Positions 1-7,992 of a DNA stretch of 64,000 nt are shown piece after piece. Location: NCBI RefSeq assembly GCF_004135735.1, contig NZ_CP012670.1, positions 7,518,501 to 7,582,500 of the forward strand, written 5' to 3'. The position numbers were made by a program, and so were the translations under genes. This DNA comes from Sorangium cellulosum (GTDB lineage Bacteria > Myxococcota_A > Polyangia > Polyangiales > Polyangiaceae). A model generated the notes under the pieces. The model was not told the DNA's origin. It was given only the letters and a program-made list of their open reading frames with translations, and made no database searches. Each line of letters begins with the position of its first letter. Position 1 is the stretch's first letter.

Positions 1-703
1 ACCAGCCGAGGGGCGCGGCGCCGTACTCGTCGACCACGCCGCCGCTGTAGCTGGCGAGCATGTTGCAGATCGCGTTGTGGCTCCGGTTCTCGTAGCTGTA
101 ATGATAGAAGGTGGGCGGGTTGTTCCCGGGCTGCTCGGGGATGGGGTCGCAGCTCGCCGCGCTGAGGGGGGCGCCGATGCACACGGAGTCTCCGACGTTC
201 GGGTCGCCGTGCTGGGCGAGCATGATGACGCGGTAGTCGATGCCGCTCGCGGCGATGATCGCGGCGAAGCTGTCATTGATGTTGTTCTGTACGCTGATGA
301 TCTCGTTCGCCATGCTCTCCGAGTTGTCGATCATGAAGATGATGTCGACCGGCCGCTTGGTGAGCGTCGCCTCGGCGACCGTGGCGACACACGCCGTGTC
401 CGGCGTGACCGGCGGAGCGCCTCCGCTGCCGCCTCCGTAGCTCAGCCCGCCGGCCTCACCGCTGCCGCCGTCATCCGCGCCGTCGCCGCCGCCAGCGCCG
501 CTGCCGGCGGTCGCCCCGTCATCGCCGCCGTCGCCATCGCCGTCGCCTCCGCCGCCGCCTCCGTCACCTCCACCGACGCTCCCGCCGGCCGCCGCCCCGG
601 CGTCGCCGTTCGACCCGGAGCTGCTGGAACAGCCTGCCGCGCCGGCCATGGCCAAGAGACCGAGCCCAAGAAGCGGAATCAACAGGGTAGACCTGGAGAG
701 CAT
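1..703 (-). CDS. vWA-domain lipoprotein, partial (3' end outside window)
   Basis: The frame is open from ATG at 703 through the left edge; about 234 residues are visible. The first 25 residues form a lipoprotein signal peptide (hydrophobic LLIPLLGLGLLAMAGAAGC) with the lipid-modified Cys at 25. Residues 26-100 are a Gly/Asp/Ser-rich linker. A von Willebrand factor A fold then begins at about 118, with the metal-site motif FMIDNSESM (Asp126, Ser128, Ser130). The protein is probably anchored to a membrane, with the vWA domain held out on a flexible tether for protein binding. The ligand is unknown. The gene is divergent from mvaS. The start is supported by the signal peptide beginning directly there. 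Confidence 0.8.
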   Translation of the reverse strand, partial: MLSRSTLLIPLLGLGLLAMAGAAGCSSSSGSNGDAGAAAGGSVGGGDGGGGGGDGDGDGGDDGATAGSGAGGGDGADDGGSGEAGGLSYGGGSGGAPPVTPDTACVATVAEATLTKRPVDIIFMIDNSESMANEIISVQNNINDSFAAIIAASGIDYRVIMLAQHGDPNVGDSVCIGAPLSAASCDPIPEQPGNNPPTFYHYSYENRSHNAICNMLASYSGGVVDEYGAAPLGW

Positions 704-757
704 CACATGAACCTCGAGCGCTAGGGCGCAAGAGCGCGCCATACTAGAATGCACGAA

Positions 758-774
758 CACGACACGATGTCGTG
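758..774. promoter_or_regulatory. 7-bp inverted repeat, candidate operator
   Basis: Perfect 7-base arms, CACGACA and TGTCGTG, separated by CGA, lie 55 bases upstream of the vWA lipoprotein start. A related half-site, TGTCGTGAG, recurs at about 829. Neither a regulator nor a matching promoter can be named from sequence alone. Confidence 0.3.
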
Positions 775-786
775 AGTGAATTTTTG

Positions 787-800
787 AATCGCATGCGATT
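787..800. promoter_or_regulatory. 14-bp palindrome in an AT-rich patch, candidate operator
   Basis: AATCGCATGCGATT is a perfect palindrome followed by TTTTCTTT. With no loop bases it is a poor RNA hairpin, so a dimeric DNA-binding protein site is more likely than a terminator. It lies 84 bases upstream of the vWA lipoprotein gene. Confidence 0.3.
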
Positions 801-1137
801 TTTTCTTTCGACGGTTGTCCCTCGACGTGTCGTGAGACGTGCGCTCATGGCCGTTGTCCTCCCTTCGCCAGCGAGCCTCGAAGGGATGCGGTCCGGGGCG
901 TGACTCCGCTTCACCCGTGCACCCGCACAGGCGACGCGAGGCAGGGTGCGCGAGCGCACATGGATTGAGGATCCGAGGGAGCGAGGAGCGCGCGGCCGGC
1001 CGGGCCAGGGGACCTCTGGCGCGGGGGGCGGGCGCCGCCGGCGCGCACCGCGGGGAGAGGGGGCGTCGCGGCGGGCTCCTCGGAGCTTCCGCGGCCGCTC
1101 GATGGTCTCTGCACAATGCGCCCCTAGGATGCAGGAT

Positions 1138-2361
1138 ATGAGCGTACGTCATGGCTTTCCCTCCATCGGCATCGATGCGATCGCCCTCAGCGTCCCCCGG
1201 CGCTTCGTCGAGCTCGGCGAGCTCGCCGAGGTCCGAGGCGTCCCGCCGTCCAAGTACCTGACCGGCCTGGGCACCCGCCGGATGGCGATCGCGGCGCCCG
1301 ATGAGGATCCGATCACCCTCGCGGCCAACGCGGCCCGCCGCCTGTTCCAGCGCTCGGGCGCGAGCCCTTCGGACATCGGGCTCTGCGTCGTGGGCACCGA
1401 GACCGCCGTGGATCACTCGAAGCCGGCGGCCTCCTTCGTCCACGGCCTGCTCGGGCTGCCGAGCGCGTGCCGGGTCTTCGAGGCGAAGCACGCCTGCTTC
1501 GGCGGGACCGCGGGGCTGCTCAACGCGGTCGACTGGATCGCGTCCGGCTCGGCGCGGGGGCGCGCCGCGCTCGTCGTGTGCTCGGACGTCGCGCGCTACG
1601 CGCTGGGCTCCGCGGGCGAGCCGACGCAGGGCGCCGGCGCGGTGGCGCTGCTCGTGCGCGAGCGCCCGCGCCTCCTGGAGATCGAGGTCGGCCGGACCGG
1701 CTCGTACGCGCGCGACGTCTACGACTTCTGGCGGCCGCTCCACCACAAGGAGGCGCTCGTGGACGGCCACTTCTCGGTGCAGTGCTACCTCGACGCCCTC
1801 GCCGGCGCGTACGAGGAGTGGCGCCGCCTGGGCGGGGACGGCGAGCCGCTCGCGCGCACCTGCTACCACGTCCCCTACGGCAAGATGGCCCGCAAGGCCC
1901 ACCGGCATCGGCGGATGATGGACGGGCTGAGCGAGGAGGCCGCGGACGAGAGCTTCGCCGTGGAGGTGGAGCCGTCGCTCGATCTGCCGGCGCGGATCGG
2001 CAACATCTACACGGGATCGCTCTACCTCGCGCTGGCGTCGCTGCTCAACGCGGAGGCCTGCGCCCTGGAGGGGCGGCGCATCGGGCTGTTCAGCTACGGG
2101 TCAGGCTGCTGCGCAGAGTTCTTCGCGGGCAGGATCGGGCCGGAAGCCGGGGCGTTCGCGGCGCAGCTCGAGATCGAGGCCCCGCTGGGAGACTGCCGCC
2201 GCGCCTCCGTGGCCGAGTACGAGGAGCTGCGCAGGAACGACGAGGCCGCCGACCGGCGGCCGGCGCCGGAGAAAGCGGAGCGCGGCGGCGCGAGCCTGAA
2301 CAGCCGCGCCGTGTATCTCGGGCTCGATTCGAGCGAGCGGCGGGTCTACGCGAACGAGTGA
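1138..2361 (+). CDS. mvaS: Hydroxymethylglutaryl-CoA synthase
   Basis: Condenses acetyl-CoA with acetoacetyl-CoA to HMG-CoA, the entry step of the mevalonate pathway; in myxobacteria HMG-CoA chemistry also feeds isovaleryl-CoA formation. The protein is 407 residues, normal for bacterial HMG-CoA synthases. The catalytic set is visible: Glu88 in VVGTETAVDHSK, Cys120 in KHACFGGTAG and His244 in CYHVPYGKMARK; the conserved NIYTGSLYLALASLL and YGSGCCAEFF segments follow. The start at 1138 puts the conserved GIDAI strand near the N-terminus; an in-frame ATG nine bases upstream is possible. No other mevalonate gene is adjacent. The gene is followed directly by a tandem-repeat array. Confidence 0.93.
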   Translation: MSVRHGFPSIGIDAIALSVPRRFVELGELAEVRGVPPSKYLTGLGTRRMAIAAPDEDPITLAANAARRLFQRSGASPSDIGLCVVGTETAVDHSKPAASFVHGLLGLPSACRVFEAKHACFGGTAGLLNAVDWIASGSARGRAALVVCSDVARYALGSAGEPTQGAGAVALLVRERPRLLEIEVGRTGSYARDVYDFWRPLHHKEALVDGHFSVQCYLDALAGAYEEWRRLGGDGEPLARTCYHVPYGKMARKAHRHRRMMDGLSEEAADESFAVEVEPSLDLPARIGNIYTGSLYLALASLLNAEACALEGRRIGLFSYGSGCCAEFFAGRIGPEAGAFAAQLEIEAPLGDCRRASVAEYEELRRNDEAADRRPAPEKAERGGASLNSRAVYLGLDSSERRVYANE

Positions 2362-2372
2362 GGACCGATCCC

Positions 2373-2623
2373 ACCCGGGTTGGGCAACCCGACCCGGGTT
2401 GGGGCCGGGGCAACCCGACCCAGGTTGAGGCCGCGGCCAACCCGACCCAGGTTGGGGCAACCCGACCCAGGTTGAGGCCGCGGCCAACCCGACCCAGGTT
2501 GAGGCCGCGGCCAACCCGACCCAGGTTGAGGCTGGGCACCTCACCCAGGTTGGGGCACCTCACCCAGGTTGGGGCCGGGCAGGGCGACCTCACCCAGGTT
2601 GGGCCTGCGCCTCACCCAGGTTG
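2373..2623. repeat. Array of 11 copies of ACCCRGGTTG
   Basis: Eleven copies of ACCC(A/G)GGTTG start at 2373, 2392, 2418, 2445, 2465, 2492, 2519, 2543, 2562, 2592 and 2614. Spacing clusters at 19-20 and 26-27 bases. Most copies are preceded by CAACCCG, so many units contain the dyad CAACC-N7-GGTTG and could fold as short hairpins. Spacers are short and mostly GGCCGCGGC-like, not the unique spacers of a CRISPR. The last two copies fall within the 3' end of the minus-strand gene at 2590-3006. Confidence 0.9.
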
Positions 2624-3006
2624 AGGAACTCCCCCCGGCCGCCCGCCGCGACGAGCACGCGCACCATGCCGTCAGGAGCCGATCTTTCCAGCTCGTCAGC
2701 CATCTCCTCCGTGGCAGGTGCCAGCGACCTCAGAAGCTCCGCCAGCGCCGAGCGCGCCAGCACGCCGGCCAGCACCGGCGTGCGCTCGCCGGTGCTCAGG
2801 GCTCGGCGGAGCACCCGCTCGGGCTCGATCGCCCTGTTGCGCTGCTGCAGGCCGAGCGCGATCAGGTACCCGGTCGGCTCGCGCAAGCTGAGCACGTAGG
2901 CGGCGAGCGAGGCGCCCGCGCCCTCGCGCGCCGCCTCGCGCAGCAGACGCGCCAGCGCCGGACGATATATTGCGAGCAATTCGGCCCGCTCGTCATGCTC
3001 GGTCAT
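2590..3006 (-). CDS. Hypothetical protein with repeat-derived C-terminus
   Basis: 138 residues, family not recognised. The body is predicted mostly helical (LLAIYRPALARLLREAAREG, later SALAELLRSLAPATEEMADE) with no membrane segment and no Cys. The last dozen residues (FLNLGEAQAQPG) are encoded by the edge of the ACCCAGGTTG array, so the natural end may have been altered by repeat spread. The ATG at 3006 overlaps the end of the upstream gene by 14 bases, which suggests translational coupling in a two-gene unit. Codon bias matches the neighbours. Confidence 0.6.
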   Translation of the reverse strand: MTEHDERAELLAIYRPALARLLREAAREGAGASLAAYVLSLREPTGYLIALGLQQRNRAIEPERVLRRALSTGERTPVLAGVLARSALAELLRSLAPATEEMADELERSAPDGMVRVLVAAGGRGEFLNLGEAQAQPG

Positions 3007-3304
3007 GCTCGCCCTGCCCTTTCGCGACGATGGCGATCGTCATGAGAACGCGCGTCGGCGACATGCCCGTCTCGCTGACGACGAGACGGACGGCCTCACC
3101 GCGAGCGCACGCCATCCGGAACGCCTCGAGGATGTGCAGCAGCTGCTGCACCGTGAAAAATGCCGCGATCCGCGCCTCGTCGCGCGGCCTGCGCCGGGAG
3201 ACCGGCGGCAGCCCTCCGCGCGACAAGGCGCGGCGGAGCGCCCGCAGGGCGCTGAGCTCCGGCGCGTTCAACGGATTTTCCGTCGATCCATATGTCGGGA
3301 CCAT
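2993..3304 (-). CDS. Hypothetical protein
   Basis: 103 residues from ATG 3304. That start has a GGAGG directly upstream (GGAGGTACATG), though the spacing is short; an alternative in-frame start lies at 3352. The sequence is basic and helical (ALRALRRALSRGG, then FFTVQQLLHILEAFRMACARG), ending in a segment with a conserved feel (RLVVSETGMSPTRVLMTIAIVA). No known domain is recognised. It overlaps the downstream gene by 14 bases, so the two are probably cotranscribed and may act together. Confidence 0.55.
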   Translation of the reverse strand: MVPTYGSTENPLNAPELSALRALRRALSRGGLPPVSRRRPRDEARIAAFFTVQQLLHILEAFRMACARGEAVRLVVSETGMSPTRVLMTIAIVAKGQGEHDRA

Positions 3305-3563
3305 GTACCTCCAGCGAGGGCCCCAGCCCTCACTGTTCCTTGTTCCGGCCACCCCGCCGCGCGTGTCACGGAATCAACCGAGACCGCGCCCTCCCGGACC
3401 GGAACGACGAGGCAGGGCGAAGAGGACCGCCCCCCGGCGCCTGAGCCCCCCGGCCGCTCCTCCCCTGCCATCGAGACGTTGCGGCAGAGCTCGCCCGCGT
3501 GAAGGCCCCCCCGGGCCCCGGACGCTGGCCGGAGCGCCCCGCGCCCCCCTCCCCGCGGCCCCC

Positions 3564-5042
3564 TCAGCCGGCGGCGCGCGCGCCCCGCGCCGCGCGCGCC
3601 GCCGTGGGCACCGCGCGGCCGGCCAGCGAGAGCAGCGCGTGGAGCCCTCCCGACACCAAAAACCCGACGAACCACGCATACGCGTAGATCGAGCGCAGCA
3701 CCTCCGGGACCGCGTCCTTCATCGAGGGGATGGCCTCGGCCAGGAACCCGGGCAGGTTGATGAGCACGCCGATCGCGAGCGCGGCCATGGCCCGCCAGTT
3801 CACCCCGGCCTGGAACTCGTACGCGCCGCCGCGCCGGTACAGGTCGTCGACCTCGAGCCGCATCTTCCGGAGCAGGAAGTAGTCGGCGATCAGGATCCCG
3901 CCGATCGGCCCGAGGAGCGCGGAGTAGCCGACGAGCCACGTGAAGATGTACCCCTTCGACGACTCGATGAGCTTCCACGGCAAGATCGCCGCCCCGAGGA
4001 TCGCCGTGATCACGCCGCCCGCCCGCGCGGAGATGCGGTGGGGGGCGAGGTTGGAGAAGTCGTTGGCCGGCGACACGACGTTGGCCGCCAGGTTCGTCGA
4101 CAGCGTGGCGACCGACAGGCCCAGCATCGCGAGGACCATGACGAAGGCGCCGCCGATCCGCGCGACCAGCTTCACCGGATCCCAGAGGAGCTCCCCGAAG
4201 ATCACCGGCGTGGCCGACGTGACCGCGACGCCGATGAACGAGAACAGCACCATGGTCGCCGGCAGCCCGAGCGCCTGCCCCACGGCCTGATCGCGCTGGG
4301 TGCGCGCGTACCGCGTGAAATCCGGGATGTTCAGCGAGAGCGTCGCCCAGAACCCGACCATCGCCGTGAGGCCCGGCGCGAAGACGGAGAGGAACTGCCC
4401 CTCGGGGATCCGGGACGGCTGCGACAGCATCGGGCCGAACCCGCCCGCGCGCGCGTACGCCCACCCGAGCAGCACGAGGCCCATCACGAGGAGGAACGGC
4501 GCCGCCCAGCTCTCGAGGAACCTGATCGACTCCGTGCCCTTCAGGATGAAATGGAGGTTGATCGCCCAGAACACGGCGAACCCGAGGAGCTCCCCCGGGT
4601 GGATGCCGATCGCCCCCTGGAACGCCGCCGAGGTGAGCGGCGCCTCCACCGAGGGCGCGAGCGCGACGAGGAGCTGCCAGAGCGCCTGCCCGCCGAGCCA
4701 CGTCTGGATGCCGAACCACCCGCAGGCGACCAGCGCGCGCAGCACCGCGGGCACGTTCGCGCCCATCACGCCGAACGACGCGCGCGCGAGCACCGGAAAC
4801 GGGATGCCGTACCGGGTCCCCGCGTGGGCGTTCAGGATCATCGGGACGAGCACGATGACGTTGCCGAGCGCCACGCACGCGAGCGCCTGCTGCCAGCTCA
4901 TCCCCTGATCGATGAGCCCGGAGGCCATCGTGTACGTCGGGATGCAGACGGCCATCCCGACCCAGAGCGCCGCGAAATGCCACAGCTTCCAGGTGCGCGC
5001 CGCCTCCGGCGTGGGCGCGAGATCTTCGTTGGTCAGCGACAT
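3564..5042 (-). CDS. NCS1-family nucleobase/hydantoin:cation symporter
   Basis: A 492-residue inner-membrane permease of the nucleobase:cation symporter-1 family (Mhp1, PucI and CodB relatives), with about 12 hydrophobic segments. Family-typical features are the N-terminal WKLWHFAALWVGMAVCIPTY, the GIPFPVLARASFGVMGANVP segment and PDFTRYARTQ in the middle of the protein. It is the last gene of the pyrimidine-catabolism operon, 81 bases after preA, so the likely cargo is uracil, thymine, dihydropyrimidine or a hydantoin. The substrate is inferred from context only. A C-terminal Ala/Arg-rich tail is unlikely to be part of the transport fold. Confidence 0.88.
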   Translation of the reverse strand: MSLTNEDLAPTPEAARTWKLWHFAALWVGMAVCIPTYTMASGLIDQGMSWQQALACVALGNVIVLVPMILNAHAGTRYGIPFPVLARASFGVMGANVPAVLRALVACGWFGIQTWLGGQALWQLLVALAPSVEAPLTSAAFQGAIGIHPGELLGFAVFWAINLHFILKGTESIRFLESWAAPFLLVMGLVLLGWAYARAGGFGPMLSQPSRIPEGQFLSVFAPGLTAMVGFWATLSLNIPDFTRYARTQRDQAVGQALGLPATMVLFSFIGVAVTSATPVIFGELLWDPVKLVARIGGAFVMVLAMLGLSVATLSTNLAANVVSPANDFSNLAPHRISARAGGVITAILGAAILPWKLIESSKGYIFTWLVGYSALLGPIGGILIADYFLLRKMRLEVDDLYRRGGAYEFQAGVNWRAMAALAIGVLINLPGFLAEAIPSMKDAVPEVLRSIYAYAWFVGFLVSGGLHALLSLAGRAVPTAARAARGARAAG

Positions 5043-5123
5043 CGTTGCTCCTCCCTGCCTCTCCGCCGGCGCGTGCGCGTGCGCGGTCGTCAGGCTCCAG
5101 GCCGGCGGGGGAGGAGCCCTGGA

Positions 5124-6512
5124 TCACGAGCTCCGCGCGCGGGCGGTCGTCTCCAGGCCGCCGGGCACGAAGTCTGTCCCCTTCTGGACACGGTCGTTCC
5201 ACGTCTCGGGCGGCTTGCCCGAGGGCACCTCCTTCATCGTGATGCACCCGGACACCGGGCACACCAGCGCGCACAGGTTGCAGCCGATGCACTCCTCCTC
5301 GTCCACGAACGGGACGCGCGACGGCGGCGCCACCCCGCCCGGGTTCGCCGTCACGACGCGATCCGGGATGGCCCTCGGGAAGCGCGTGTGGCCCGCCGCG
5401 CGCGCCTCCTCCTCCGTCCTCCCGGGCAGATGGATGCACTGGTGCGCTCCATCCATGCACGCGACATGACAGAGCTGGCAGCCGATGCACTTCTCGGCGT
5501 GGATCTCGGCGACCACGCGGTAGGAGAGATCGAGCTCGCCCCACTCCTTGAGCTGCGGCACAGCCCTGCCGCGGAGCTCGCTCACCGAGCGCATCCCGTG
5601 ATCGTCGAGCCAGTCGCTCAGCCCCTCGATCATCTCCTCGACGATGCGGTAGCCGCGGTGCATCACCGCGGTGCACACCTGCACGCTGGTCGCGCCGAGC
5701 GCGATGAACTCCGCGGCGTCGCGGGAGCTCGCGATGCCGCCGATGCCCGAGAGCGGCAGCCGGCCGATCTCGGGGTGGCGCGCGAGCTGGCCCAGGAGGT
5801 GGAGCGCGATCGGCTTGACCGCAGGCCCGCAGTAACCGCCGTGGGTCGACGCGTCGCCGACGCGCGGCAGCGGGACCATCCGCTCCAGGTCGACGCCCAT
5901 CACCGACTTGATGGTGTTGATCAGCGAGATGCCGTGCGCCCCGGCGCGGAGCGCGGCCTCGCCCGGCTCGACGATGTCGCCGACGTTGGGCGTGAGCTTC
6001 ACGATGACCGGCGTCGTCGCGAGCTCGACCGCCCAGCGCGCGATCTCCTCGAGGACCGCCGGCTCGTTGCCGACGGCCGAGCCCATGCCGCGCTCGCACA
6101 TGCCGTGGGGGCAGCCGAAGTTGAGCTCGAGCCCGTCGGCGCCCGTGTCCTCGGCCTTGCGGATGATCTCGCGCCACTCGTCCCGCGTCTCGACCATCAG
6201 CGAGGCGATGAGCGCGTGGCCCGGGTACCGCCGCTTGACCTCGCGCATCTCCCGCAGGTTCACGTCGAGCGGCCGGTCGGTGATGAGCTCGACGTTGTTG
6301 AGCCCCATGAGCCGCGTGTTGCCGTGATCGATGCCGCCGAAGCGGCTCGACACGTTGACGATGGGGTTTCCGAGCGTCTTCCAGACGGCGCCGCCCCAGC
6401 CCACGTCGAACGCCCGCCGGACCTGATCTCCGGTGTTGGTCGGCGGCGCCGACGCGAGCCAGAACGGGTTGGGGCTCTTGATCCCGGCGAAGTCGATAGA
6501 CAGGTCGGCCAT
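5124..6512 (-). CDS. preA: NAD-dependent dihydropyrimidine dehydrogenase, catalytic subunit PreA
   Basis: With PreT, reduces uracil and thymine to 5,6-dihydropyrimidines. The 462-residue protein has an FMN-binding dihydroorotate-dehydrogenase-like barrel (residues 1-300) in which NFGCPHGMCERGMG carries the Cys (134) that matches the active-site Cys of dihydropyrimidine dehydrogenases. A ferredoxin-like tail follows with two 4Fe-4S sets: Cys342/345/348/352 (CIGCQLCHVAC) and Cys408/411/414/418 (CIGCNLCALVC). The ATG lies 3 bases after the preT stop, so the subunits should be co-translated. Dihydropyrimidinase and beta-ureidopropionase genes lie upstream in the same operon. Confidence 0.93.
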   Translation of the reverse strand: MADLSIDFAGIKSPNPFWLASAPPTNTGDQVRRAFDVGWGGAVWKTLGNPIVNVSSRFGGIDHGNTRLMGLNNVELITDRPLDVNLREMREVKRRYPGHALIASLMVETRDEWREIIRKAEDTGADGLELNFGCPHGMCERGMGSAVGNEPAVLEEIARWAVELATTPVIVKLTPNVGDIVEPGEAALRAGAHGISLINTIKSVMGVDLERMVPLPRVGDASTHGGYCGPAVKPIALHLLGQLARHPEIGRLPLSGIGGIASSRDAAEFIALGATSVQVCTAVMHRGYRIVEEMIEGLSDWLDDHGMRSVSELRGRAVPQLKEWGELDLSYRVVAEIHAEKCIGCQLCHVACMDGAHQCIHLPGRTEEEARAAGHTRFPRAIPDRVVTANPGGVAPPSRVPFVDEEECIGCNLCALVCPVSGCITMKEVPSGKPPETWNDRVQKGTDFVPGGLETTARARSS

Positions 6513-6515
6513 CGC

Positions 6516-7964
6516 TCAGCTCCCTCGCGGCGGCGGGCCCGGCGCCCTGCCGCCCGCCTGCCGCGTCAGCGCCTCGTGCATCGCGCGCGCGGCGATCTTC
6601 GCCTCGGCCACCGCGTTGACGACCTCCATGCCGCCGTTCACGCAGTCGCCGCCGCTGTAGACCCTGGGGTTCCCCGTGCGGTGCGTCGCGGGATCGACGA
6701 GGACGCGCCCCCGCTCGTCGAGCGCCACGCCCTCGAAGGCGAGCGCCACCCGCGTCGCCCGGCTCTGCCCGATCGCGACCGCGACGAGGTCCGCCGGCAA
6801 GAGCTCCTCCACGGCGGGCGCGGGGTCGCCCGGCCCGCCCGGTCCGCCCGGCGCCGCTCCGCCCGGTCCGCCCGGCGCCGGCCCGCCCGGTCCGGCGTCC
6901 GTGGCCGCGACCCGCAGCCCGACGACCCGCCCGGCCTCGCGCACCACCTCGACCGGCGCCCGGTTCTCGATGAGCCGCGCGCCCGCGATCCGCGCGCCCT
7001 CGAGCTCGTGCGCGTAGCCCGACATCTCGGCCTCCGAGCGGCGGTACACGATCGCCACGTCGATCCCGAGCGCCGCGAGCTCGTGGGCGACGTCGAGCGC
7101 CGTGTTGCCGCCGCCCACGACGACCGCGCGCCGCACGCCCGCGAGATCGAGCCGCGGATCGGCCTTGAGCCGCGCGATGAACGCCGTCGCGCCCACCACG
7201 CCCTCGCCGTCCTCGCCGGGGATGCCGAGGCGCGCGTCGCCGCCCAGGCCGAGCCCCAGGAACACCGCGTCGTACCCATCGAGCAGCTCGCGCGCCGAGA
7301 TCTCCCCCGGCGCGGCCGCCTGCTCCACGACCGCGACGCCGGCGCGGAGCTCGATGTCCCCGAGCGACAGCACCCACTCGAGCTCGCGGAGCGCCTCGCG
7401 CCCCTTCATCTTGTACGGCGCGATCCCGAGCGTGTTCAGGCCGCCGGGGATCGACCTCCGCTCGAAGATCACGGCGCTGTGCCCCTCGAGGGCCAGGTAG
7501 CCCGCCGCGGCGATCGACGCGGGCCCCGCGCCGACGAGCGCGACGCGCCTGCCCGTGGACGGCCTCGCCCGGAGGAGCCCCGGATCGCGCGAGAGCGCGG
7601 CCTCGACCGCGTGGCGCTGGAGGCGGCCGATCGCGATCGGCTCGCGCCCCCACGCGTTGTAGACGCACTCGCCCGCGCAGAGCACCTCCACGGGGCAGGC
7701 CTGCCCGCACGACTTGCCGAGCAGGTTGGCCGTGAGGATGGTGCGCGCGGCGCCCTTCACGCTGCCCGTCGCGATCTTCCGGATGAAGCTCGGGATGTCG
7801 ATGGCGGTCGGGCACGCCCTCACGCAGGGCGCGTCGACGCAGTAGAGGCACCGGTTCGCCTCGGCGACCGCCTCGGCCTCGGTGTAGGGCGGGTTCTTGT
7901 CCTCGAATCGCTCCTCGAGCCGCCCGGTGGGGAGGATCGAGGAGAGGGATGGCGCGCGGGTCAT
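6516..7964 (-). CDS. preT: Dihydropyrimidine dehydrogenase, NAD(P)H/FAD subunit PreT
   Basis: Electron-input subunit of the PreT/PreA enzyme, related to the glutamate synthase small subunit. 482 residues. N-terminal Fe-S cysteines are visible as Cys39/42/47/51 (RCLYCVDAPCVRAC) and Cys86/90/96/100. FAD binds at VALVGAGPAS (about 141-150) and NAD(P)H at VVVGGGNTALDV (about 281-292). Odd feature: residues 357-383 are a Gly/Pro repeat (GGPGGAAPGGPGGPG) that looks like a local DNA-repeat expansion within the pyridine-nucleotide domain, probably a surface loop. It lies 28 bases after the dihydropyrimidinase stop and 3 bases before preA. Confidence 0.92.
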   Translation of the reverse strand: MTRAPSLSSILPTGRLEERFEDKNPPYTEAEAVAEANRCLYCVDAPCVRACPTAIDIPSFIRKIATGSVKGAARTILTANLLGKSCGQACPVEVLCAGECVYNAWGREPIAIGRLQRHAVEAALSRDPGLLRARPSTGRRVALVGAGPASIAAAGYLALEGHSAVIFERRSIPGGLNTLGIAPYKMKGREALRELEWVLSLGDIELRAGVAVVEQAAAPGEISARELLDGYDAVFLGLGLGGDARLGIPGEDGEGVVGATAFIARLKADPRLDLAGVRRAVVVGGGNTALDVAHELAALGIDVAIVYRRSEAEMSGYAHELEGARIAGARLIENRAPVEVVREAGRVVGLRVAATDAGPGGPAPGGPGGAAPGGPGGPGDPAPAVEELLPADLVAVAIGQSRATRVALAFEGVALDERGRVLVDPATHRTGNPRVYSGGDCVNGGMEVVNAVAEAKIAARAMHEALTRQAGGRAPGPPPRGS

Positions 7965-7992
7965 GGTCGTGCTCCCGGGGCAGCGGTCTCGG

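Larger units (their letters stand above)
704..1137. other. Intergenic region between divergent genes, with two dyads
   Basis: No convincing gene. The stretch at 775-810 is much more AT-rich than its surroundings. Two perfect dyads lie here: CACGACA-CGA-TGTCGTG at 758-774 and the 14-base palindrome AATCGCATGCGATT at 787-800, which runs into a T-rich tract. They sit closer to the vWA lipoprotein start (703) than to mvaS, so operator sites for that gene are one reading. The region from 810 to 1137 is GC-rich and featureless. Confidence 0.5.

Noticed and set aside
2373..2623. CRISPR array
   Set aside because: Repeat core is only about 10-17 bases, spacers are short and similar to one another, and no cas gene is present.
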